NCBI GenBank assembly: GCA_031362155.1
Contig: JANLRZ010000245.1
Span: 6,022 to 70,021, forward strand
Origin: JAENVU01 sp031362155
GTDB taxonomy: Bacteria > Actinomycetota > Acidimicrobiia > IMCC26256 > JAENVU01
DNA length: 64,000 nt
Reading direction: 5' to 3'
Part shown: in pieces, positions 8,223 to 16,785 of the stretch
How positions within the stretch are numbered: the stretch's first letter is position 1
Layout of the letters: every line of letters starts with the position of its first letter
Position numbers and translations under genes: made by a program
Notes under the pieces: model-generated
What the model was told of the DNA's origin: nothing
Databases searched by the model: none
What the model saw: only the letters and a program-made list of their open reading frames with translations

Positions 8223-9686
8223 TCAGGCGAACGCGTGGACGGTGGGACGGCGGTCGGACCACGGTGCCGCGGTCTCGAGTTGGGCGGCGACTTGGATCAG
8301 CAGATCCTCGCGGCCGAAGTTCGCCATGAGCTGGATCCCGACGGGCAGGCCGTCGGCGGTCCAGTGCATCGGCAGACTGACGGCGGGTTGGCCGGAGACG
8401 TTCGCTTGGGTGGTGAACGGCACGAACGCGCCGGCGCGGATGAACCCGTCGAGCGGTCGTTCGCGGGTGCCCGGGAAGTTCCCGTGCGCGAGCGGCGGTT
8501 CGGCGAGGGTCGGACTCACGATGATGTCGAGGCCGTCACCCGGTTCCGAGGGGTCGAGGCGCCACAGTTGGCCGGCGTCGCGAGCAAGGCTCATTGCCTC
8601 CGAGACCGTGGCGATGAACTGGGGCCCCGAGACGCCCCGGCCGATCTCCGCGAGCTTCCAGGTGAGCGGCTCGATGTCGTCTTCGGTGAGCGGTCGGCCG
8701 AGTTTGGCCGTCCAGGCGTCGACCGACGCCGCACAGTCGGCTGCCCACACCGAACTGAACCGGAACACTGCCTCGGGGTCGGTCCACGCGACCGGACACG
8801 CCGACTCGAGGTGATGGCCCAACCCGGCGAGGAGCGCGACGGTTGCCTCGACCGCCGCGACGCAGTCGGGGTGCAAACTGCCTCGGTCCTGCGGGTTGTC
8901 GGCCAGTACACCGATACGGAGCGGTCCCGGGTCGATCCCCACCAAGTTTGCGTAGGGCTGGGACGGTGCCGGCGGGCGGGTGGGGGTTCCGCGTCGCGGG
9001 GCGGAGAGCACGTCGAGAATGGCGGCGGTGTCGCGAACGGTTCGACTCACCACCCCTTCGGCGACGAGGAAGTTGGCAATCTCGTTCGCAGATCCACCCA
9101 TCGGGACCCGGCCTCGGGTCGGCTTCAATCCGACGAGTCCGCAACAGGACGCCGGGATGCGAATCGATCCGCCACCGTCGTTGGCGTGGGCGGCGGGCAC
9201 CATGCCGCTGGCCACCGCGGCAGCGGACCCGCCGCTCGAACCGCCGGGGGTGAACCCGAGCTTCCACGGGTTGTGGGTCGCGCCGTACGAGTCGGGTTCG
9301 GTGGTGGGGAGCAGGCCGATTTCGGGCGTGTTGGTTCGACCGAGCCAGACGAAGCCCGCGTCGAGGAACTGTTGCGCCAGCGGATCCGTCCGCGCGGCCC
9401 GGTAGTCGGAAGCCTTCAAGCACTGCATGCCGTCGTAGATCGACTCGCCGGCTACCTCACACCCGAGGTCCTTGAACAGGATCGGCACACCGCGGAAGGG
9501 GCCGTCGGGCAATGGCCCTCGGGCCTCGACGCGAGCCGCGTCGAACCGCTCACGGATGACGGCGTTGAGGTCGGGGTTGACGGCCTCGATGCGGTCGATC
9601 GCCGCGTCGACGGCTTCGAGCGGCGAAATCTCGCCGGTGCGAATCAGTTCGGCAGTCGCGACGGCGTCCGACGCAGCATCAACCAT
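8223..9686 (-). CDS. Amidase-signature hydrolase (tandem copy 3)
   Basis: 487 aa amidase, first of the tandem trio. Triad: Lys72 (ILFKDL), cis-Ser150 (PGGSSGGS) and Ser174 (DGGGSIRIP). The segment GESIYDGMQCLK resembles the equivalent GEPAYDGVPVLK of copy 1, so copies 1 and 3 look closer to each other than to copy 2. ATG 9686 follows the PLP-enzyme stop by 51 bases; no clear Shine-Dalgarno is seen. It probably shares a transcript with the upstream D-threonine-aldolase-like gene and everything downstream to the helicase. Confidence 0.92.
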   Translation of the reverse strand: MVDAASDAVATAELIRTGEISPLEAVDAAIDRIEAVNPDLNAVIRERFDAARVEARGPLPDGPFRGVPILFKDLGCEVAGESIYDGMQCLKASDYRAARTDPLAQQFLDAGFVWLGRTNTPEIGLLPTTEPDSYGATHNPWKLGFTPGGSSGGSAAAVASGMVPAAHANDGGGSIRIPASCCGLVGLKPTRGRVPMGGSANEIANFLVAEGVVSRTVRDTAAILDVLSAPRRGTPTRPPAPSQPYANLVGIDPGPLRIGVLADNPQDRGSLHPDCVAAVEATVALLAGLGHHLESACPVAWTDPEAVFRFSSVWAADCAASVDAWTAKLGRPLTEDDIEPLTWKLAEIGRGVSGPQFIATVSEAMSLARDAGQLWRLDPSEPGDGLDIIVSPTLAEPPLAHGNFPGTRERPLDGFIRAGAFVPFTTQANVSGQPAVSLPMHWTADGLPVGIQLMANFGREDLLIQVAAQLETAAPWSDRRPTVHAFA

Positions 9687-9737
9687 CTGGGCACGCTAGG
9701 CCACCGAGGTGTCGAAGCGCTCGGACCGCCGTTCCCC

Positions 9738-10736
9738 TCACCAGCCGCGCAGGTCGACGCTCCAGACGTCGACGATGTCGTCCCCGTCGGCCACGTGCAT
9801 GCGGTCGTGATACGCCACCGTCGGGTCGATGTGCGCGGGCCAGACCCGGACGCGTTCACCGACGTGGGCCTGCCGCTCCGGTCGGAACGTCAGGTGCTCG
9901 TCGGAGACGATCAGGACCCGACCCCCGTCGACGGTCGGGTTGCCGTGGTCCATCCCGAGTGCCTTCAGCCCGCAATCGGCCACCGCGAACTTGGCCGATG
10001 CACTGATGACGGTGGCCTCGATCCACAAGGCGGGCCGGAACTCGGGAATGAACGCGGCGAACGCCGTGTCCATCAACGCGTACGACCCGGCCTGGATCTC
10101 CGTCGCCGTCAGGTTGAGGTCGTAGGTGCCGGTAGCCCCGGCGGAGATGATGTCGCCACCGACCTGATCGGCTGCGATCTGGAGCTGGGCCATCGCCAGC
10201 GTGGTGGCCTGCGCGCGCTCGGAGCGATCCTCGTACAGGTAGACGTGACCCTCGTAGCCCATGACGCCGCGAACCTCGAGTCCACGCCGTCGGGCCGTGT
10301 CGGCCAGCGAACCGGCGACCGCGGGCTCGCACCCGCAGCGAGGCAGCCCGACGTTGACGTCGATGAGGACCTCGCGGATTCCGGCGGTGGCGGCCGCGGC
10401 AATGGTCTCGGGCGAGTCGACCGCGACGGTGACGCGCGCTCCGCAGTTCGCCATCGCGGCCAGGCGCTCGGGGTCGAGGGTCTCGTTGGCCAGGAGCAGA
10501 TCGTGACCGAGGCCTGCCGCGGCGAGCCCGAGGACCTCACGGGGCGTCGCCGCGGTGAACCCGAGGTGGCCGACGCCAGCCTGGCGGGCCGCGAGGGCCG
10601 TGGACTTGTGCGCCTTGACGTGAGGTCGGCAGCGTTCGCCCGGCCGCTCGGCGGCCATGGTGGCGAGGTTGTGGTCCAACGTTTCGGCGTCGACGACGAG
10701 CGCCGGGGTCGGGAGCTCGGGGACCTTCATCGGCAT
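9738..10736 (-). CDS. D-threonine aldolase-like PLP enzyme (alanine racemase N-terminal fold)
   Basis: 332 aa fold-type III PLP enzyme. It opens VPELPTPALVVDAETLDHN and carries RPHVKAHK, in which Lys41 corresponds to the PLP lysine of metal-dependent D-threonine aldolases. It also has GYEGHVYLYE, AGATGTYDL, and a C-terminal half with ADCGLKALGMDHG and VRVWPAHIDPTVAYHDRMHV (metal-site His/Asp region of DSD1-like proteins). It likely cleaves or dehydrates a D-3-hydroxy-amino acid. Start ATG 10736 (ATG 10730 is an alternative, two codons later). It is divergent from the DUF2510 gene and heads the amidase run, so it may process an amino-acid product of the amidases. Confidence 0.85.
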   Translation of the reverse strand: MPMKVPELPTPALVVDAETLDHNLATMAAERPGERCRPHVKAHKSTALAARQAGVGHLGFTAATPREVLGLAAAGLGHDLLLANETLDPERLAAMANCGARVTVAVDSPETIAAAATAGIREVLIDVNVGLPRCGCEPAVAGSLADTARRRGLEVRGVMGYEGHVYLYEDRSERAQATTLAMAQLQIAADQVGGDIISAGATGTYDLNLTATEIQAGSYALMDTAFAAFIPEFRPALWIEATVISASAKFAVADCGLKALGMDHGNPTVDGGRVLIVSDEHLTFRPERQAHVGERVRVWPAHIDPTVAYHDRMHVADGDDIVDVWSVDLRGW

Positions 10737-10816
10737 CGCCCGCAAGCCATTCCGACCGCGAGCCCGTCTCGAGTGACCATCTGCGCGAGCATGGCACGCA
10801 ACGAGAGGGAGTTCGA

Positions 10817-11779
10817 GTGACCGACGCAACGCGAGAACCGGGCTGGTACCCCGACCCATGGGGGACCGAGCACGAGCGATTCTTCGACGGTTCGTCGTGG
10901 GCGCGCGAGACGCGCGTGCTGGGCGGCGGAGACCCGCCGCGTGTGCTTCCGCCGGCGGACGCTTCGCTCGATGCGGTGCCGACGGTCCCGACCCCGACCG
11001 CGGCGGCTGAACTTCCCGTCGGGGTTGCCCCCGAAGCGATCGGCGCCGCGGCCGCTGGTTGGCATCCCGACCCGTGGGGCATTGCGGGTCTGCGCTGGTG
11101 GGACGGGTCGAGTTGGACCGGTCATGTTTCCGGTCCGCCCGCGATCGCGGCTCCGGTCACAATCGAGGCTGACGTCGCCTCGGAACGGTCGCTCCTGCGC
11201 TGGATCCAACCGCTCCTCATCGTCGCGGGCATCGTGCAGGCGGCCGGGATGTTCTCGAGTGCCGCGCAGGCGAAATGGTTCGTGGCTCACTGGGACGAAC
11301 TCACCCGGTCCGGCGGTGCCTCCAACTTGCAGGCTCCCGACACCGGTCCGCTGGCCGGAATGGTCCTGCCCGTGGCCCTCCTCGTCGGCGTGCTCTTCTT
11401 GATGTGGTTCTACCGAGCGGCACGCGCGGCGTGGGCGTCGGGATTACCCGCTCGGCGGAGCCCACTGCTCGCAACCTTCTCGTTCATCATTCCGGTCGTC
11501 AACTTCTGGTGGCCGTATCAGTCGGCGATGGACATGATCCCGGCCGACGATCCCGCCCGTGGTCTCGTGCAGCGGTGGTGGATCCTGTGGTTGACGTCCA
11601 CACTCTGCGGGCTGCTGATCTTCCCGGCGCAAGCGATCTTCGACACCACCGCGGCCCGTATCGTCGCGACGGTGGGCGCCGTCGCAGTGATCCTGGCGTC
11701 GCTGGCCGCGTTCGCCATGGTCGGTTCGATCACCGCATTGCACGAGGCACGTCAGCAGGCGTCCCGTAACGTGGCCTGA
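10817..11779 (+). CDS. DUF2510 (two copies) / DUF4328 membrane protein
   Basis: 320 aa. Two DUF2510 repeats lie at the cytoplasmic N-terminus (GWYPDPWGTEHERFFDGSSW near residue 8; GWHPDPWGIAGLRWWDGSSW near 81), then a DUF4328-type region with four hydrophobic segments at about 135-155, 180-200, 220-240 and 255-305. The conserved QSAMDMIPADDP lies between segments. DUF2510 is an actinobacterial tryptophan-rich motif of unknown role that usually fronts membrane proteins. The GTG start has GAGAGGGAG six bases upstream. The stop falls in the first copy of a 12-bp tandem repeat. Confidence 0.88.
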   Translation: MTDATREPGWYPDPWGTEHERFFDGSSWARETRVLGGGDPPRVLPPADASLDAVPTVPTPTAAAELPVGVAPEAIGAAAAGWHPDPWGIAGLRWWDGSSWTGHVSGPPAIAAPVTIEADVASERSLLRWIQPLLIVAGIVQAAGMFSSAAQAKWFVAHWDELTRSGGASNLQAPDTGPLAGMVLPVALLVGVLFLMWFYRAARAAWASGLPARRSPLLATFSFIIPVVNFWWPYQSAMDMIPADDPARGLVQRWWILWLTSTLCGLLIFPAQAIFDTTAARIVATVGAVAVILASLAAFAMVGSITALHEARQQASRNVA

Positions 11780-11804
11780 ACCGTGGCCTGAACCGTGGCC
11801 TGAA
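11768..11804. repeat. 12-bp tandem repeat x3 across a stop codon
   Basis: GTGGCCTGAACC is repeated three times in tandem. The first TGA is the stop codon of the DUF2510/DUF4328 gene, so each unit carries a duplicate of its last two codons plus stop. The repeat fills the short gap before the converging enoyl-CoA hydratase gene. Confidence 0.85.
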
Positions 11805-11821
11805 CCGTCGTGGGTCGACGG

Positions 11822-12589
11822 TCAGGTGCCGGTCCACTTCGGGGGGCGCTTCTCGGCGAACGCCGTTGCCCCCTCGATGGAATCCTTCGAAACGAAGACC
11901 TCCATGGCCAGTTCGTGACTCCGTATCCACGCGTCGGCTTCGGTGAGTTCGCCGGCTTCGCGCACCATCCGGAGTGAGTTCTTGATCGCGAGCGGGCCGT
12001 TCTCCGCGATGCGTGCTGCGAGTTCGAGTGCGGTGTCCATCACGTCATCTGCGGGGACCACGCGATTCACCAACCCGAGTTGCAGGGCGCGATCGGCGCT
12101 GATCGGGTCACCGGTCACGGCCAGCTCGGTCGCCAATGCCCGGGGGATCCGCTTGGGGAGACGGATGAGTCCACCCGCCGCGGCGAAGAGGCCTCGCTTC
12201 ACCTCGGGGATCCCGAACGTCGCGTGATCCGCGGCGACGACGAGGTCGCATGACAGCACGATCTCGAACCCGCCAGCGAGCGCCGATCCGTTGACTGCGG
12301 CGATGAGCGGCTTCGGGAAGTCGCGGGTCACGAGACCCGCGAAGCTGCCGCGCTTGGTGGCCATTTCGCCCGCCTTGCCGGTCGCGACCAACTTCAGGTC
12401 CGCACCGGCGCAGAAGACCGGTCCGGTCCCGGTGATGATGACGGCCTGAATGTCGGCGTCGGCCTCGAACTCGTCGAGCGCGGCCTCGACGCCGTTCGCC
12501 AACTCGCCATTGACGGCGTTGCGGGCCTCGGGCCGGTTCAATCGGATGATCCCGACCCGACCGTTGCGTTCGACTTCGACGGCTGTCAT
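11822..12589 (-). CDS. Enoyl-CoA hydratase/isomerase (crotonase) family protein
   Basis: 255 aa crotonase-fold enzyme acting on acyl-CoA. It opens VEVERNGRVGIIRLNRPEAR. The oxyanion-hole segments FCAGADLK and ALAGGFEIVLSCDLVVAA are present, followed by FGIPEVKRGLFAAAGG with a Glu at a catalytic position of hydratases. C-terminal trimerisation region ends AFAEKRPPKWTGT. The start at 12589 is set by GAGGAGG just upstream and by a 4-base ATGA overlap with the MFS gene stop. The long open frame upstream of this ATG is antisense-type noise inside the MFS gene. Exact CoA substrate unknown. Confidence 0.93.
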   Translation of the reverse strand: MTAVEVERNGRVGIIRLNRPEARNAVNGELANGVEAALDEFEADADIQAVIITGTGPVFCAGADLKLVATGKAGEMATKRGSFAGLVTRDFPKPLIAAVNGSALAGGFEIVLSCDLVVAADHATFGIPEVKRGLFAAAGGLIRLPKRIPRALATELAVTGDPISADRALQLGLVNRVVPADDVMDTALELAARIAENGPLAIKNSLRMVREAGELTEADAWIRSHELAMEVFVSKDSIEGATAFAEKRPPKWTGT

Positions 12590-13848
12590 TCGGCTACCTC
12601 CTCCGGGGATGGGGACCGTACCGCGACGGGCGCCGACGGGAGTTCGAGGGCATCGGCGAAGCGGGGGTTGCGGAGTTTCATCACCACGAGTGCCGCCAGC
12701 ATGAGGCCGGCCGCGATCAGGGTTGTTTCCCGGAGGCCGATGATGTCGGCGACCTGACCTTGGATCACCGAGCCGAGCGGGTAGAGCGATCCGAGCACCA
12801 CGGCCAGCAGGCTGACCACCCGGCCGCGGATCTCGGCGGGTGAACGGATCTGGGCGATGCTCATGAAGCTCGACAACGCGCCGAAGTAAATGAGGCCGAC
12901 GAAGAAGAGCGAGACGGCCGACGACCACAGGTTCGGCATGACGGCGTAGATCGCGAGCGCGGGCGGCAGCGCCCACAACGCCACCAACATGACGCGTCGG
13001 CTGCCGAATCGGTGGGCGAGCTGGGCGAGACTGAGCGCCATGATGACGGCACCGATGCCTTGCGCGGTGATGAGGATGCCGGTCCCGTTGTCGCCTACCT
13101 TGAGCACGATGATGCTCATCGCCGGCACGAGCGCGATGAACGGTGCGGCGAGGAACGTGTTGATGAACATGTAGCCCATGACGACCCGCAGACCGGGGTC
13201 GCGGCGCACGTACCCAACGCCCTGGCCGATCGCGGCGCGAATGGTCTGACCGTGATGGGGCCGCGGGGGAGGGAGTGTCAGCATCATCACCGCGGCGATC
13301 ACCGCGAGGAAGCTGACGGCGTTGATGCCAAACGCCCACGCGTACCCCCCGATACCGATGACGACGGCGGCCAGCGCGGGCCCGAGGACTCTGCCCAGGT
13401 TCCACTGCGCGCTCGAGAGCGCCACCGCGCCGACCAGGTCTTCGGGCGGGACGAGATCGGGCAACAGTGACTGGTACGTCGGGAAGCCGATCGCCTGGGC
13501 ACATCCGCTGGCGAACACGATGAGCGTCACGAGCGCGGGGCTCGGCGAACCGGTCGCAGCCAGGATCGTGAGCACGGTGGCCAATACGGTTTGGATCGAC
13601 GTCGTGGTGATCAGGAGCGCCTTGCGCGGGAGTCGGTCGGCCAGCGCGCCACCAACGGGCCCGAGTATCGCTCCGGGCAGGAATCCGGCGGCGGCGACCA
13701 GGCCGGTCCACCCGGATTTGCCCGTCGCGTTGGTGACGTAGATCCCGATGCCGACGGTCTCCATCCACGTCCCGATGTTGGAGACGAACGCGCCGAACCA
13801 GAAGGCGGCAAAGACTCGATGTTTGAACGGTGCGAACGGGGAGGGCAT
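12586..13848 (-). CDS. MFS transporter, EntS/MFS_3-like exporter
   Basis: 420 aa integral membrane protein with about 12 hydrophobic helices. It opens FAPFKHRVFAAFWFGAFVSN, and has the MFS loop motif ADRLPRKAL between helices 2 and 3 and a second-half copy LAHRFGSRRVML. It matches the MFS_3 group of enterobactin-exporter-like proteins, which export small molecules by proton antiport. The C-terminal tail after about residue 395 is soluble. A TACCGT hexamer lies 10 bases upstream of the ATG on the same strand, a plausible -10. It is translationally coupled to the enoyl-CoA hydratase. Confidence 0.9.
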   Translation of the reverse strand: MPSPFAPFKHRVFAAFWFGAFVSNIGTWMETVGIGIYVTNATGKSGWTGLVAAAGFLPGAILGPVGGALADRLPRKALLITTTSIQTVLATVLTILAATGSPSPALVTLIVFASGCAQAIGFPTYQSLLPDLVPPEDLVGAVALSSAQWNLGRVLGPALAAVVIGIGGYAWAFGINAVSFLAVIAAVMMLTLPPPRPHHGQTIRAAIGQGVGYVRRDPGLRVVMGYMFINTFLAAPFIALVPAMSIIVLKVGDNGTGILITAQGIGAVIMALSLAQLAHRFGSRRVMLVALWALPPALAIYAVMPNLWSSAVSLFFVGLIYFGALSSFMSIAQIRSPAEIRGRVVSLLAVVLGSLYPLGSVIQGQVADIIGLRETTLIAAGLMLAALVVMKLRNPRFADALELPSAPVAVRSPSPEEVAE

Positions 13849-13899
13849 CGGCCGCGGAACGGTAGCGTGATCGACTCACGCGCCTCCGTTCCCCGTCTG

Positions 13900-14589
13900 C
13901 TACCCGTCGAAGTCGGTGGTCCGGGCCGTGAAGATCGGCATCACGACGAGTTCGCCGCGAGCCGGACCGACCCATTCCCATGTGTCGAGCTGGGCCTGGC
14001 TTCGTCGGCCCGTCGACCCGCGCATGAGTTCGAAGGCCGAGATCCGTAGCGTGGAGGTCGGCTCGCTCTCGCCGTAGGTCTGGCTCCAAAGGTCGGTCTC
14101 GATGCGGATCGCACCGTGACCCGTCGGGCCGTTGAAGTCACCGATGCGATCGCCGAGCCATGCGCTTCCGATGTGCACCGCGGTGGAGTCCCGGGCTCCC
14201 GGCTGGCCGAGGGCGTCGCGCAGATCGTGTTCGTGGGTGCACGCGTCGAGGACAGCCTGGCCGCCCATGACGCCGAAGTCGGGAATCATGGGTTCGACCG
14301 TCACCGCGTTCTCGGCCCACTCGGTGAGCATCGTCTCGATCGGCGTCGTGGCGCGGGCATCGACCTGGGCTTGGGTCCACTCATCGGTGGCGACACCGTC
14401 CAACCGGCCGGCGAGCACGTCGGCGGTCACCCCCACGAGGTGGGCGAGGACATCACGGACACGCCACTCCGGGGTCGCCGGCGCGATCGCATCGAGTTGT
14501 TCCGGCGTCGCGGCGCGGACGAGCTCGGTCACGCGCCCGCGGAGATCGGTGTACGCCGCACTGAGCGGAGGGAGCTGGGTCTCGGTCAT
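13900..14589 (-). CDS. Maleylpyruvate isomerase-family (DinB-like) mycothiol-dependent-type protein
   Basis: 229 aa. The N-terminal MDMPI/DinB-like four-helix domain has EWRVRDVLAHLVGVTADVL (metal-ligand His near residue 50) and HEHDLRDALG, followed by a C-terminal domain (about 150-229) with LRISAFELMRGSTGRRSQ. Family members use mycothiol or act as uncharacterised metalloproteins. ATG 14589 is preferred over longer starts because GAAAGG sits upstream and family homology begins just after it. It stands 46 bases downstream of the amidohydrolase gene, so it may be the last gene of the nucleoside-salvage unit. Confidence 0.87.
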   Translation of the reverse strand: MTETQLPPLSAAYTDLRGRVTELVRAATPEQLDAIAPATPEWRVRDVLAHLVGVTADVLAGRLDGVATDEWTQAQVDARATTPIETMLTEWAENAVTVEPMIPDFGVMGGQAVLDACTHEHDLRDALGQPGARDSTAVHIGSAWLGDRIGDFNGPTGHGAIRIETDLWSQTYGESEPTSTLRISAFELMRGSTGRRSQAQLDTWEWVGPARGELVVMPIFTARTTDFDG

Positions 14590-14635
14590 GGTCGGCCTTT
14601 CGTCGGTGTGATTCGTACGTCGGCATCGGTTTGGA

Positions 14636-15886
14636 TCACGTCGCCGCTTGGATACGTTGCGCCGCGTCGCGCGCTCGGGCCCGCACTTCGGCCTCGCCCT
14701 CGACGTGGCGGTGCCGCATGAGGACGACCCCGTCGACCACCGTTGTGTCCACGACCGCACCCGAGCCGGAGTACACGAGTGCGTCGAGCAGGGGAGACGG
14801 CGTCATTTCGGCGCCGTGCTGGTCGACGAGGAGGAAGTCGGCCCGCGCGCCGACCGCGAGCGGGCTCCCACCGAGGGCGGGGGCTGCCGCCCCGGTCACG
14901 ATTGCCCACGCATCGGGTGCGGGGAGGACGCGGGCGTCTGACTCGGTGTGCTTCTGGAGCAGGGTCAACAGCTTCAGCTCGGCCAGCAGGTCGAGCGAGT
15001 TGTTCGACGAGGCACCGTCGGTGCCGAGACCGATCGGGATCCCGGCGGCCCGCGCGCGCACGTACGGAAACGCGCGGCCGACGGCGAGCTTCATGTTCGA
15101 GGCCGGGTTGGTCACGATGGTCGCGCCCCGTTCGGAGATGAGTGCCAGTTCGGCATCATCGAGCCACACGCAGTGCGCGAGCACGGTGCGCTCGGTGAGC
15201 AGGCCGATGCGGTCGAGGTACTCCGCCGGTCGGCATCCGTGCGCGGCGAGGCAGTCGGTGACTTCACTCTCGATCTCGGAGAGGTGGATCTGCACCGGCG
15301 CGTCGTGCGCGGCCGACAGTTCGGCCACGATCCGCAGCGTCGGTTCGTCGACCGTATAGATCGCATGCGGTCCGAGACTCGGGGTGATCCTCGGGCCGAA
15401 ACTCGCCAGTCGGGCGAGACCATCCGGTGCCGCATCGGGCCGCGCTTCTTCCGGCGCGCCCGGGAAGTTGAGGAAGACCTGGCTCACCGTGGCCCGCATC
15501 CCGCTGTCCTGCACGGCCCGTGCCGCGTCGAACTGGAACCAGTACATGTCCCAGAAGTGCGTGGTCCCCGAGCGGATCATTTCCAGGCACGCGAGCCGGG
15601 TTCCCCAGTACACGTCGTCGGGCGTGACGCGGGCCTCGGCGGGCCAGATCCGGGTCTCCAGCCACTCCAGCAGGGGCAGGTCGTCGCCAAAGCCGCGCAA
15701 CAGCGTCATCGCCGCGTGACCGTGGCCGTTCACGAGCCCGGGCGTGAGCGCGAGCCCGCCGGCGTCGAGGTGCTCGTCGTCGGGCATCGCGGTCACATCG
15801 GACCCGATCTCGGAAATGATGCCGTCGACCGCGCGCAGCCCGACGGTCTCGCCGTCCAACACCGCGTTCATGACCGTGAGCGTCAC
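14636..15886 (-). CDS. Amidohydrolase, MTA/SAH deaminase-like
   Basis: 416 aa metal-dependent amidohydrolase of the TRZ/ATZ-MtaD branch, which deaminates adenosine-type thio-nucleosides or related heterocycles. Motifs: GLVNGHGHAAMTLLRG (HxH metal site), the IHLSEIESEV region, LAHCVWLDDAEL, and GLGTDGASSNNSLDLL with the metal-binding Asp. The GTG start at 15886 overlaps the stop of the phosphorylase gene as GTGA. Adjacent MTA phosphorylase-like and deaminase-like genes suggest 5'-methylthioadenosine or S-adenosylhomocysteine recycling, though a different purine-like substrate is possible. Confidence 0.88.
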   Translation of the reverse strand: MTLTVMNAVLDGETVGLRAVDGIISEIGSDVTAMPDDEHLDAGGLALTPGLVNGHGHAAMTLLRGFGDDLPLLEWLETRIWPAEARVTPDDVYWGTRLACLEMIRSGTTHFWDMYWFQFDAARAVQDSGMRATVSQVFLNFPGAPEEARPDAAPDGLARLASFGPRITPSLGPHAIYTVDEPTLRIVAELSAAHDAPVQIHLSEIESEVTDCLAAHGCRPAEYLDRIGLLTERTVLAHCVWLDDAELALISERGATIVTNPASNMKLAVGRAFPYVRARAAGIPIGLGTDGASSNNSLDLLAELKLLTLLQKHTESDARVLPAPDAWAIVTGAAAPALGGSPLAVGARADFLLVDQHGAEMTPSPLLDALVYSGSGAVVDTTVVDGVVLMRHRHVEGEAEVRARARDAAQRIQAAT

Positions 15887-16614
15887 GGTCGACCCAATGG
15901 TGCGAGTGCGGGGATCAGCGCGTCGAGGTCGGCGACGAGCCGGGCGCGATTGGTGGCAACGCCCGCCTCGAACTCGGCGATAGTCAGGTCGGTGGCGCCG
16001 AGACCGTTGGCCAAGTTGTCGACGACGCAGATCGCGGCGTAGGCCACGCCGGCTTCGGCCGCCATGATGCACTCGGAGGCCACGGTCATACCGACGAGAT
16101 CGGCCACCTGAGTCAACGCCCGCACCTCGGCGGGAGTCTCGAAGCGCGGGCCGCTCGTTTGTGCGTACACCCCGCCATCGTGGATCGCCGTGGTCGTGGT
16201 GGTGCGCCACGCGTCGAGCACCACACCGCGCCACGCCGGGTCGAACCCCGGAACGATGTGGCTGCGGGGATCGTCGAAGTAGCTCGTGGTCTCGCCGGGC
16301 GCGTAGAAGTCGTCGACGATCGCGCACGTGCCGACGGGCCAGTCCGTGCGCAGGCTTCCGACCGAAGAGATCGCGCAGATCCGGTCGACATCAGCCTCGA
16401 GGAGGGCGGTGATGTGCGCCCGATGGTCGATGCGATGCGGCGGCGACCACGTGTCGAGCCCGTGCCGTTGCAACACGATCGTGCCGCCCACGTCGGTGAC
16501 CGCGACGCCACCGAACTCCACTCGAGTCCCACCCGCTGCGAACGCACTGTCGCGCAACGCGCTCCCGGCAATGACCGCCAACCGACCCACGGCGCTGAGC
16601 ATGGCACGTTTCAC
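15883..16614 (-). CDS. 5'-methylthioadenosine/purine-nucleoside phosphorylase-like protein
   Basis: 243 aa from the chosen start; PNP/UDP-family fold. Recognisable elements are LAVIAGSALRDSAF at the N-terminus, VLQRHGLDTWSPPHRIDHRA, ISSVGSLRTDWPVGT, VYAQTSGPRFETPAEVRAL, and ECIMAAEAGVAYAAICVVDN with the substrate-ribose Met/Asp region. It would phosphorolyse MTA or a purine nucleoside. Known family members have GGSG and NACGSL; here these are AGSA and SSVGSL, so specificity may be shifted. GTG 16614 is chosen because GAGGAG lies 8 bases upstream; ATG 16602 is an alternative. Coupled to the deaminase-like gene. Confidence 0.85.
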   Translation of the reverse strand: MKRAMLSAVGRLAVIAGSALRDSAFAAGGTRVEFGGVAVTDVGGTIVLQRHGLDTWSPPHRIDHRAHITALLEADVDRICAISSVGSLRTDWPVGTCAIVDDFYAPGETTSYFDDPRSHIVPGFDPAWRGVVLDAWRTTTTTAIHDGGVYAQTSGPRFETPAEVRALTQVADLVGMTVASECIMAAEAGVAYAAICVVDNLANGLGATDLTIAEFEAGVATNRARLVADLDALIPALAPLGRP

Positions 16615-16628
16615 CCACCCCACTCCTC

Positions 16629-16739
16629 AGCGTTTGGCAGCTGGTGGCGCGCTCCGCGCCAGGATCCGCCAAACGCCGACGCCGACCCTGAGCGTTTGGC
16701 GGCTGGTGGCGCGCTCCGCGCCAAGATCCGCCAAGCGCT
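16629..16739. repeat. Two tandem copies of a ~48-bp palindromic (REP-like) element
   Basis: Copy 1 is 16629-16676, copy 2 is 16691-16739, period 62. Each begins AGCGTTTGGC and ends GCCAAACGC or GCCAAGCGCT, so the ends are inverted repeats. Each has an inner palindrome TGGCGCG-CTC-CGCGCCA, so each could fold as a long hairpin. Copies differ at only a few bases. It sits between the desaturase 3' end and the phosphorylase start and could act as a terminator or be a small mobile repeat. Confidence 0.85.
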
Positions 16740-16740
16740 G

Positions 16741-16785
16741 CGGGGTGGGTCAGTGCGGGGTGGGTCAGTGCGGTGTGGGTGAGCC
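16741..16785. repeat. 15-bp tandem repeat x3 across the desaturase stop codon
   Basis: CGGGGTGGGTCAGTG occurs at 16741-16755 and 16756-16770, with a degenerate third copy at 16771-16785. On the minus strand each unit reads CCCACCCCGCACTGA, i.e. the last codons plus the TGA stop of the desaturase, so the gene end has been duplicated downstream. Confidence 0.8.

Noticed and set aside
8166..10820. Long plus-strand open frame (884 codons) opposite the amidase and PLP-enzyme genes
   Set aside because: It lies antisense to genes with clear catalytic motifs, and its translation is low-complexity Arg/Gly/Asp-rich without any recognisable domain; typical of high-GC antisense frames.
12590..14089. N-terminal extension of the enoyl-CoA hydratase (500 codons)
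   Set aside because: It runs through the MFS transporter gene in another frame; the hydratase has its own ATG with a strong ribosome site at 12589.
16629..16785. CRISPR array
   Set aside because: Only two palindromic units plus a short tandem repeat, no unique spacers of regular length and no cas genes.
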